DNA of 64,000 nucleotides from Rhodospirillales bacterium (GTDB taxonomy: Bacteria; Pseudomonadota; Alphaproteobacteria; Rhodospirillales; Defluviicoccaceae), in NCBI GenBank assembly GCA_016712375.1, contig JADJRE010000006.1, forward strand, positions 1 through 64,000, written 5' to 3'. Positions 57,444 to 64,000 of the stretch are shown here, piece by piece. The notes under the pieces are model-generated. The model did not search any database and was not told the origin of the DNA. It saw nothing but the letters and a program-made list of their open reading frames with translations. A program made the translations under genes and the position numbers. Position 1 is the first letter of the stretch. Every line of letters starts with the position of its first letter.

Positions 57444-58583
57444 TCAGCCTTCACCTAATTCAGCGGCAACGTCCTGCTGCGCTGCAGGTGTTGCGGAAGC
57501 CTGGATGGCGAGCTGATGGCAGAGAGCCATGCCGTGCCGCGCTCTTCGCGCCCATTCTCCCTGTCCGTCTTGCTGCAGATAACGTCCCCAAAGATCGGCG
57601 GCTTCGGCAAGCCGGCCCTCGCCGAAGTGGAGCGCCGCCAGATTATACAGCGCATCCGCGAATGAAGGGTCGCACCCCAAAGCGCGGGTGAAGTATTTCG
57701 CCGCATCCTCCTGCCCGCCCGATTGGGCCGCCACTACACCAAGATTATACCAGCCATCGGCGAATCCCGGCCGGCAGGCAACGGCATGTTCGAGCCACTG
57801 TCGCGCTTCCGCAATTTTCTGCATGTGCTGAAGCACATTCGCCAGATTGAAGGCCGCCATCCAATCACGCCGGTCGCGGTTGAGACAAGAGCGGTATAGT
57901 CGCTCGGCCTCGTCATAGTCGGCACGGTCTTCTGCCGCTTCCGCCATTTCGAACAACGCTTCCGCCGAAGGGCACACCCCTCCCAGGAGCGGCAATCTGA
58001 GCTGGCCGCCTAATTCGAGGCGCGTTGCTCCGACGCCGATGACGATCCGCCCCTCATCGTCCGCAACAAGACTGGCCGGCACCCGGTCGAAACATTTTCG
58101 GCGCCCCGCCAGGTCGCGAACCACGTCGGCAATAGCCACGCCCTGGGCAAGCAGATGCGTGATGCTCCTGGCCAGGATCAGGTCGCGGAACGCGAACGTG
58201 CCATCAACCGGTTCGATGACATCGAACAGCGTCAAAAGGTCGAGGTGCTCCGTGCTCAGCCCGCTGCCTGCCTGCATATCCTTAGCATCAAGGGCATATT
58301 CGCTCAGACCGGCAGGCAGCGTTGGCCGGATGAGCCGGAGAAACTGGTTCTCACTGACCAGCCGCACGCCATACTGCCTGGCCCGATCGAAATGCCCTCG
58401 CCAACTGTCGAGATCGGAGGCTGCTCGATGGCCAACGATGCAGATGTCGGTACACTCGGCAAGATCGCGGCGTACGATACCGCCGGCAACCGTCACTGCA
58501 CGCCTGGCCTGGCAGAGCGTGAGCGTCTCCAACCTTCCAAGGAACGCGACAACCTGATGCTCGAATGCCGTCATCTTCGCCAC
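57444..58583 (-). CDS. BRCT-like / MerR-like HTH / TPR protein downstream of Ku
   Basis: A 379-residue protein of three parts. Residues about 10-80 look like a BRCT fold: VVAFLGRLETLTLCQARRAV, then TVAGGIVRRDL with the GG turn, and GVRLVSENQFLRLIRP at the end. Residues about 110-165 (TLFDVIEPVDGTFAFRDLIL and VAIADVVRDLAGRR) resemble the MerR-type winged helix. Residues about 210-350 hold four TPR repeats (DEAERLYRSCLNRDRRDW, EARQWLEHAVACRPGFAD, DAAKYFTRALGCDPSFAD, EAADLWGRYLQQDGQGEW). It starts ten bases after the Ku stop on the same strand, so it is very probably co-transcribed and works with Ku, perhaps as an adaptor or regulator. Domain calls are by eye. Confidence 0.75.
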   Translation of the reverse strand: MAKMTAFEHQVVAFLGRLETLTLCQARRAVTVAGGIVRRDLAECTDICIVGHRAASDLDSWRGHFDRARQYGVRLVSENQFLRLIRPTLPAGLSEYALDAKDMQAGSGLSTEHLDLLTLFDVIEPVDGTFAFRDLILARSITHLLAQGVAIADVVRDLAGRRKCFDRVPASLVADDEGRIVIGVGATRLELGGQLRLPLLGGVCPSAEALFEMAEAAEDRADYDEAERLYRSCLNRDRRDWMAAFNLANVLQHMQKIAEARQWLEHAVACRPGFADGWYNLGVVAAQSGGQEDAAKYFTRALGCDPSFADALYNLAALHFGEGRLAEAADLWGRYLQQDGQGEWARRARHGMALCHQLAIQASATPAAQQDVAAELGEG

Positions 58584-58593
58584 TGCATATCGA

Positions 58594-59454
58594 TCAGCTA
58601 CCGACCGCTTTCTCCTTGCGAGGTTCCGTCGTCGTCTTCCCCGCCTTGCGGCGCTTGCTCGGCGCCTGCGTTTTGAGTTCGCCGCTCGCCGAGAGGCTCT
58701 GCTTTAATGCATCCATGAGATTGATCACCTTGCCACGCTCCGGTGCCTTGGCGATCACCGGCTCCTCGCCTTTCATCTTGGCTCGGATTACTTCAAGCAG
58801 CGCCGCTTCGTAGCGATCAGTGAAGTCCGCCGGACGGAACTCACCAGCCTTCTGATCAATGAGTTGCCCAGCCAGCGCCTGCATGTCCGGATCGATCGGC
58901 TTGTCACCGATCTCGTCGAAGTAAAGATCGCTGTTCTGTACCTCGTCAGCCCATCGCAGGGTCGAGACGAGAAAGCCCTTGCCCCGGCACGAGATCAGAA
59001 CCAACCTTTCGCGACCACCGATGACAACGCGCGAAAGCGCGACTTTGCGGCGGGCGCGCATTGCTTCGTGAATGACGCGATAAGCCTCTTCCGCGACAGG
59101 ACCGTCCGGTGCAAGGAAGTATGGAACGTCGACATACACGCGGTCCACCGCGTCCTCGTCGATAAAGGCTTCGATCACCATTGTCTCGCTTGATTCGATC
59201 TTGATTTTGTCAAAATCATCGGTGTTCACGATGATGTATTGATCCCTTTCGTATTCATAACCTTTGACCAAATCACTTCGTTCGACAACGCCTTTTCCAG
59301 CGATGAATGGCTTCATCTGAATCCGTTCATGGCTATCTTTGTGCAATAAGTTGAAGCTAATTCTATTGCTCTTAGAAATCGCCGTGTACATTTTGACCGG
59401 ACACGCCACCAGTGAAAGCTTCAGATAGCCTTTCCAGTTTGACCGCGGTGCCAT
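58594..59454 (-). CDS. ku: Bacterial Ku protein (non-homologous end joining)
   Basis: A 286-residue homodimeric Ku that rings DNA ends and recruits LigD. The start APRSNWKGYLKLSLVACPVK is the standard bacterial Ku opening, followed by HKDSHERIQMKPF, the bridge region KVALSRVVIGGRERLVLISC, and the conserved DRYEAALLEVIRAKMKGEEP before a Lys/Arg-rich tail (KRRKAGKTTTEPRKEKAVGS) that binds DNA or partners. No ligD is in the window. Downstream on the same strand is the BRCT/TPR gene. Confidence 0.95.
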   Translation of the reverse strand: MAPRSNWKGYLKLSLVACPVKMYTAISKSNRISFNLLHKDSHERIQMKPFIAGKGVVERSDLVKGYEYERDQYIIVNTDDFDKIKIESSETMVIEAFIDEDAVDRVYVDVPYFLAPDGPVAEEAYRVIHEAMRARRKVALSRVVIGGRERLVLISCRGKGFLVSTLRWADEVQNSDLYFDEIGDKPIDPDMQALAGQLIDQKAGEFRPADFTDRYEAALLEVIRAKMKGEEPVIAKAPERGKVINLMDALKQSLSASGELKTQAPSKRRKAGKTTTEPRKEKAVGS

Positions 59455-59663
59455 CGCTTGCTCCCTAGCCGCTTCTTAAAGCCAAACTTTTATTGCGGCG
59501 ATACTTCGATAGCGCAACGCTGTGGCGCCGCGCAATGCGCCGATCAGCCCGCAACGTCTGGCCCAATAATAACGTGATCCAGAGAGATTCGATTTCTACT
59601 CTTTTCTAGTTGGTCATTGGGTGGCCGAAGAGGAGCGCCGATGCTGATCAAGGGCGTAACCTC

Positions 59664-60182
59664 TCAGAGAATGCGAGCAGCCTCGGAAAGGCCCAGCGCC
59701 TGGCTGATTTCGTTCAAGGCGGTCTGTTCCTCGCCGCTCACCTGAACGCCGCCGAAACCGAGGAAACCACCTTCCTTGGCTGCTTCCGCGACCTTCTGGG
59801 TAAGCTCCCGCAGCCACTCCTTAAAATCGGCCGCTTCCTGTGGCGATCCCTTGGCATCGACGATAGCGGCTGCGTGCTTCAGCGCATCGATGGCGCGTGC
59901 CCTGATGTCGGCCGGACTGGCGCCATCAAGGTCCGCCTGCATCCCCTCCCGCCCCATGGAGCGACCTTCGGGTGTCTGCAGATCGGCAACGAGCGCCGAG
60001 ATCAACTTGTTGTTTGAACCTTTTACCTTGACGTCGGCCAGCATCCTACCGGCGGCGAACATCTCCTTGATGATGCCGACTGGTCCGCTCGGACTGGCAG
60101 CGGTGACGGCCATTGCGGCCATCGTCGGGCTGCGCAATAGCTGTGCCCATTCCTGCGGATCATAGGTGTCCTTGTTGCTCAT
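59664..60182 (-). CDS. Conserved protein of unknown function
   Basis: A 172-residue soluble, mostly helical protein without a signal peptide or membrane segment. Two features look conserved across proteobacterial relatives as I remember them: an N-terminal SPTMAAMAVTAASPSGPVGI followed by KEMFAAGRML, and the C-terminal AEAAKEGGFLGFGGVQVSGE. I cannot name a function. Start at 60182 fits a following hydrophilic N-terminus (MSNKDTYDPQEWAQLL). Flanked by gaps of about 200 bases on each side, so it is probably transcribed alone. Confidence 0.65.
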   Translation of the reverse strand: MSNKDTYDPQEWAQLLRSPTMAAMAVTAASPSGPVGIIKEMFAAGRMLADVKVKGSNNKLISALVADLQTPEGRSMGREGMQADLDGASPADIRARAIDALKHAAAIVDAKGSPQEAADFKEWLRELTQKVAEAAKEGGFLGFGGVQVSGEEQTALNEISQALGLSEAARIL

Positions 60183-60357
60183 GCCGTCCTCCGAAAAGCC
60201 CGCGCTTCGCCGACGGCAGCCTTCGCAACTGCTCTGTTACCGTTCCTCGACCTAATCGATGATACTCACGATGATGCTCTGACTCAACCATGGGGCGATC
60301 AAGCCGGTAAGCGACGATGGGCAGAACCTCCGCGGCATACGCCAGCAGCGCCAGCGG

Positions 60358-60981
60358 CTAGGGCGCCAGAGGTACCGGCATGTCGTCCAGCGCATGGTAG
60401 ATGGCCGTTTCGATCGCATCGTCGCTCTGCGTGCCGCTCATACTAGCGAAGTGCTCACGGCCGGTGCCGCGCCAAAGCAGGCGGCGAGTACTGGCGTCGA
60501 AGAACATGATGGTGAAGCCTTCTTCCGGCGTGCGGTAAACCTCCATGTCGTCGTAGGCCTCCATCTGCGAGCCTCCGACACCGCCAGTAGCCTCAACCTC
60601 CGTGCCCATGAAGGCGCCACCCGGGGCCGAGCGACTGCGATCGATGTAAACGTCGTTGAAGGCGACGATAAAGTCAGCCGGCTCCGCTTTCTGAAAGCCC
60701 TTGTCGGCGAGGTCATCATCGATCGCCTGCTCTACCTCGAAGCGGGTGCCGCCCGACATGGTCGGATCATATCCGAGGCGGCGTTGCACCATCTCCTCGT
60801 CAGTCATCCATCGGTATTTGCGGTAGCGCGATTGAGCAACAGCCGCGGGTTCAATGTTCATTTGCTGGGCTGTTTGGGCGGCGATTGCCTGCTCCTGCGG
60901 CGAGACCTTTGGCGTTTTCTGACAACCGGCGAGGACGCCCAGAAGCAGTAAGCCAACCATCACATTTGCTGAAGCGCGCAT
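60358..60981 (-). CDS. DUF4136 lipoprotein
   Basis: A 207-residue exported protein with lipobox LGVLAGCQKT (Cys about 20). The DUF4136 pattern is visible as YRKYRWMTDEEMVQRRLGYD, then EQAIDDDLADKGFQKAEPAD and FIVAFNDVYIDRS, and ends with LLWRGTGREHF and a helical ETAIYHALDDMPVPLAP. Function unknown; such proteins are envelope-associated. The ATG at 60981 is chosen because it is followed directly by the signal peptide. It follows lpdA by 62 bases on the same strand. Confidence 0.85.
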   Translation of the reverse strand: MRASANVMVGLLLLGVLAGCQKTPKVSPQEQAIAAQTAQQMNIEPAAVAQSRYRKYRWMTDEEMVQRRLGYDPTMSGGTRFEVEQAIDDDLADKGFQKAEPADFIVAFNDVYIDRSRSAPGGAFMGTEVEATGGVGGSQMEAYDDMEVYRTPEEGFTIMFFDASTRRLLWRGTGREHFASMSGTQSDDAIETAIYHALDDMPVPLAP

Positions 60982-61043
60982 CCTTCCCCTCCCCCGGCCG
61001 GTAAAACGGCGCGTGATCCAATCGCCGTTCCGGCGCGTCAAAC

Positions 61044-62444
61044 CTAGAAATGCACCGCCCGGCCGTACGCGTCGAGCACCGATTCGTGCATCATCTCCGA
61101 CAGCGTCGGGTGCGGGAAGATGGTGTGCATCAGCTCCGCTTCCGTCGTTTCCATCGTCCGGGCGACCGCATAGCCCTGGATCAGTTCGGTAACCTCGGCG
61201 CCGACCATGTGCGCGCCCAGGAGCTCGCCGGTCTTGGCGTCGAAGACCGTCTTCACCATCCCTTCCGGCTCACCCAGCGCGATCGCCTTGCCGTTGCCGA
61301 TAAACGGGAAGCGGCCGACTTTCACCTGGTGGCCCTGCGCCTTCGCCGCCGCCTCGGTCAGTCCGACGCTCGCCACTTGCGGTCGGCTGTAGGTGCAGCC
61401 CGGAATGTTGCCGACATCGAGCGGGTGCACATCGTTAATGCCCGCGATCTTCTCGACACAGATCACGCCCTCGTGGCTCGCCTTATGCGCTAGCCACGGC
61501 GGACCGGTAACATCGCCAATGGCGTAGACGCCGGGCTCGCCGGTTCGGCACCACTCGTCGATGACGATGTGCGCCTTCTCGACCTTCACCTTGGTGCCCT
61601 CGAGGCCGAGGTCCTCGGTGTTGCCGACGATGCCGACCGCGAGAATTACGCGGTCGACCGTAACCTCCCAGGTCTTGCCGCCGCCCTCCAACTTCGCCGT
61701 CACCGCGTCGCCGGTCTTGGTCAACCCTTTCACCGTCGTCTCGGTGTGGATCTTCATCCCCTGCTTCTCGAACTGCTTGCGGGCGAAGGCGGAGATTTCC
61801 TCGTCCTCCACAGGCAGGACGCGCGGCAGAATTTCGCAGACCGTGACCTCGGATCCCAGTGAGCGGAAGAAGCTCGCGAACTCAATGCCGATGGCGCCCG
61901 AGCCGATCACCAGCAGCGATTTCGGCAGATTCTCGGGCACCATTGCCTCGAAGTAGGTCCAGATCAGCTTGCCATCGGGCTCCAGGCCGGGCAGCGCACG
62001 CGGTCGGGCGCCGGTGGCGAGGATGATGTGCTTTGCCGAGAGATCGGCGACTGGCTTTCCGTCCTTGGACACGGCCACCTTGCCCGGCCCGGCAAGGCGA
62101 CCACGACCATCGAACACCGGCACCTTGTTCTTCTTCAGCAGGTGGCCCACGCCGCCGTTGAGCTGCTTCGCCACCTTGCGCGAACGCTCCACCACTTTCT
62201 TAATATCGAAGGTGAAGTCTTTGACCACCAACCCGAAATCGGCGGCATGCTTGATGTTCTCATAGATCTCGGCGGTGCGCAGCAGCGCCTTCGTAGGGAT
62301 GCAACCCCAGTTCCGACAGATGCCGCCGAGGTCCTTCTCCTCCACGATTGCCGTCCTCAAGCCGACCTGCGCCGCGCGGATCGCCGTGACATACCCGCCC
62401 GGTCCGGAGCCCACGACGACGACGTCGAAAGATGTGTCGGCCAT
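61044..62444 (-). CDS. lpdA: Dihydrolipoyl dehydrogenase, E3 of pyruvate dehydrogenase
   Basis: Reoxidises lipoamide on E2 and makes NADH. The FAD site is VVVGSGPGGYVTAIRAAQVG, the redox disulfide GGICRNWGCIPTKALL (Cys-x4-Cys), the NAD site VIGSGAIGIEFASF, the second FAD motif VYAIGDVTG and the C-terminal catalytic pair HPTLSEMMHE. 466 residues. The CRNWGC variant is common in alphaproteobacterial PDH-linked Lpd. The gene lies 13 bases after pdhC, giving the order pdhB-pdhC-lpdA. Confidence 0.96.
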   Translation of the reverse strand: MADTSFDVVVVGSGPGGYVTAIRAAQVGLRTAIVEEKDLGGICRNWGCIPTKALLRTAEIYENIKHAADFGLVVKDFTFDIKKVVERSRKVAKQLNGGVGHLLKKNKVPVFDGRGRLAGPGKVAVSKDGKPVADLSAKHIILATGARPRALPGLEPDGKLIWTYFEAMVPENLPKSLLVIGSGAIGIEFASFFRSLGSEVTVCEILPRVLPVEDEEISAFARKQFEKQGMKIHTETTVKGLTKTGDAVTAKLEGGGKTWEVTVDRVILAVGIVGNTEDLGLEGTKVKVEKAHIVIDEWCRTGEPGVYAIGDVTGPPWLAHKASHEGVICVEKIAGINDVHPLDVGNIPGCTYSRPQVASVGLTEAAAKAQGHQVKVGRFPFIGNGKAIALGEPEGMVKTVFDAKTGELLGAHMVGAEVTELIQGYAVARTMETTEAELMHTIFPHPTLSEMMHESVLDAYGRAVHF

Positions 62445-62457
62445 GCCCTAGCGCTCC

Positions 62458-63810
62458 TTACAGCATCATTCTGAGCGGGTCTTCGACCAGCGTCTTGAAT
62501 ACCTGCAGGTATTCGGCACCGGCAGCACCATCGACGGCGCGATGATCGATGGACAGGGTGCAGCTCATCATCGTCGCCACCGCCAGCGCTCCATCCTTGA
62601 CCACCGGCCGCTTCTCCGCCGCGCCCACTGCCAGCAGGCAGGCCTGCGGCGGATTGATGATCGCGGAAAAGTCCTTGATGCCGTACATGCCGAGGTTGGA
62701 GATCGTAAAGCCGCCGCCCTGATACTCCTCCGGCATCAGCTTGCCCTCGCGAGCCCGCTTCGCCAGATGCCGAACCTCGCTCGAGATGGCCGCCAGACCT
62801 TTCTGGTCAGCGTTCTTGACGATCGGCGTGATCAGGCCGTTCGGTGTCGCCACCGCCACCGAGACGTCGACCGCCTGGTAGTAGCGGATTGCCTCGTCGG
62901 TCCACGAGCAGTTGGCATTGGGGTAAGCGCGCAAGGCCAGCGCCACCGCCCGCAGCACGAAGTCGTTGACCGAGATCTTCCACGCGCCGTCGCCCTCCGG
63001 CGAGCGCCTGTTCAGCTCCTCGCGGAGTTTCAGCAACGCCTCGATGTCGCAGTCAATGGTCAGGTAGAAGTGCGGGATATCGCGTTTTGCCGCCCCCAGC
63101 CGCTTGGCGATGACCTTGCGCATGCTGCTGTTCGGCACCTCGACGTAGGCCGGGCCGCCCTCCGGTGCCGCCGCCGGCTTCGGGGCCGGAGCGGCGGCTG
63201 CCGCTTCCGCCGTAGCGGCCGCAGCCGCCGGGGCGGCGGCGGGGCGCGGTGCCGCTTTCGCCTTCTCCACGTCCGCCTTGACGATACGGCCGTGCGGGCC
63301 GCTACCGGTGATTTGCGCCAGATCGAGCCCCGCTTCCTTCGCCAGCCGCTTCGCCAGCGGACTCACGAACACGCGCGCCCCATCAGCCCGCTTCGGTTGA
63401 GCGCCTGCGGCGGGTGCTGGAGCTGGCGCGGCTGCAGCCGCTTGCTCGCCGCTGGTACCTTTCGCCGAACCGGGAGCATCGGCCCCGGACGGCTGCGCCG
63501 GCTCCGCTGTCTTCGCTGCCGGCTTAGGCGCGGCGGATGCAGCCGCATCCAGCGCCGAGGCATCCTCGCCCTCTTCCAGTAACAGCGCGATGGGTGCGTT
63601 CACCGCCACCCCTTCGGTACCTTCCGGCACCAGGATGCGCCCGAGCGTCCCCTCTTCGACCGCCTCGACCTCCATTGTCGCTTTATCGGTCTCGATCTCG
63701 CAGATGACGTCACCCGACGCGACCTTGTCGCCTTCCTTCTTCGCCCACTTCGCCAGCTTGCCCTCGGTCATCGTCGGCGAGAGCGCCGGCATCAGTACCT
63801 GAATCGGCAT
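62458..63810 (-). CDS. pdhC: Dihydrolipoamide acetyltransferase, E2 of pyruvate dehydrogenase
   Basis: Core of the complex, moving acetyl groups to CoA. One N-terminal lipoyl domain (IETDKATMEVEAVEEGTLGR, Lys at about 43) is followed by an Ala/Pro-rich swinging linker to about residue 150, the peripheral-subunit-binding domain (VSPLAKRLAKEAGLDLAQIT), a second linker and the catalytic domain from about 220 to the end, with SIDHRAVDGAAGAEYL near the C-terminus holding the active His and Asp. 450 residues. Start at 63810 follows the pdhB stop by 15 bases. Confidence 0.95.
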   Translation of the reverse strand: MPIQVLMPALSPTMTEGKLAKWAKKEGDKVASGDVICEIETDKATMEVEAVEEGTLGRILVPEGTEGVAVNAPIALLLEEGEDASALDAAASAAPKPAAKTAEPAQPSGADAPGSAKGTSGEQAAAAAPAPAPAAGAQPKRADGARVFVSPLAKRLAKEAGLDLAQITGSGPHGRIVKADVEKAKAAPRPAAAPAAAAATAEAAAAAPAPKPAAAPEGGPAYVEVPNSSMRKVIAKRLGAAKRDIPHFYLTIDCDIEALLKLREELNRRSPEGDGAWKISVNDFVLRAVALALRAYPNANCSWTDEAIRYYQAVDVSVAVATPNGLITPIVKNADQKGLAAISSEVRHLAKRAREGKLMPEEYQGGGFTISNLGMYGIKDFSAIINPPQACLLAVGAAEKRPVVKDGALAVATMMSCTLSIDHRAVDGAAGAEYLQVFKTLVEDPLRMML

Positions 63811-63825
63811 GATCGGTTCTCCCGG

Positions 63826-64000
63826 CTAACGGTAACAGACGGACTTGGCCGCCTCGACGATGCCTTCGGGCTGCGGCAGCGCGAGCTTTTCGAGGTTGGC
63901 GGCGTACGGCATCGGCACATCGGCGCCGCAGACCCGGGTGACCGGAGCATCGAGCCAATCAAAGGCGTGCTCCATCATCAGCGCCGCGATCTCGGAGCCG
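63826..64000 (-). CDS. pdhB: Pyruvate dehydrogenase E1 beta subunit, C-terminal end (cut by window edge)
   Basis: The last 57 codons of the E1 beta gene: GSEIAALMMEHAFDWLDAPV leads to VCGADVPMPYAANLEKLALP and ends IVEAAKSVCYR with TAG at 63826-63828. This end matches the E1 beta C-terminal domain that helps bind E2. The rest lies beyond the window. Confidence 0.93.
   Translation of the reverse strand, partial: GSEIAALMMEHAFDWLDAPVTRVCGADVPMPYAANLEKLALPQPEGIVEAAKSVCYR

Noticed and set aside
57444..59454. Searched for ligD or a polymerase domain next to ku
   Set aside because: Neither neighbour has ligase, primase or nuclease motifs; ligD must be elsewhere if present.

Overview
The window looks like chromosomal DNA of a GC-rich alphaproteobacterium, most plausibly from the Rhodospirillales or a neighbouring order. 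The basis is the recG / sdhE-mfd divergent locus, an ATP12 chaperone gene, a pyruvate dehydrogenase set of the alphaproteobacterial kind (separate E1-beta, single-lipoyl E2, Lpd with a CRNWGC active site), Ku-type end joining, and the complete rpsL-rplQ ribosomal supercluster followed by degP-rarA-rluC. The order-level assignment is inference from gene families and gene order; no rRNA is present.

Layout. 1-3307: mfd (partial), sdhE and recG, all frame-disrupted. 3450-13015: an accessory region with two copies of a two-gene unit (secreted sulfatase followed by a secreted FG-GAP/UnbV repeat protein), the distal copy decayed, and an IS3-family element between them. 13198-20043: single genes (HAD hydrolase, 2OG-Fe oxygenase, CorA, PAP2 phosphatase with a Gly-Ala-Asp repeat, adenylate cyclase-TPR, cytoplasmic subtilase). 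20089-25674: a five-gene peptide-type ABC importer operon. 25873-33031: DUF1176 protein, acylphosphatase, ATP12, two Hsp20 genes, RluC-type pseudouridine synthase, RarA and DegP. 33047-51256: the ribosomal supercluster on the minus strand, from rpsL, rpsG, fusA and tuf through S10, spc and alpha operons to rpoA and rplQ, including secY and adk. 51257-64000: HerA-like ATPase, TerC-family membrane protein, two Sel1-repeat proteins, a small SET-domain protein, a Ku gene with a BRCT/TPR-protein gene behind it, two proteins of unknown role, lpdA, pdhC and the end of pdhB.

A point that colours everything: single-base frameshifts interrupt genes that must work in a living cell (tuf, fusA, rplC, rplF, rplV), and several lie in short G, C or T runs. 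They are best read as sequencing or assembly indels, and the same caution applies to other broken genes. The indels are much denser in the first 6.7 kb, so the disrupted mfd and recG are not safe evidence of gene loss.

The most interesting candidates are the Ku-linked BRCT/MerR-like/TPR protein, the duplicated sulfatase/FG-GAP unit with its three C-terminal repeats, the collagen-like N-terminus of the PAP2 phosphatase, and the Tat-like leader remnant between rpsL and the HerA-like ATPase.
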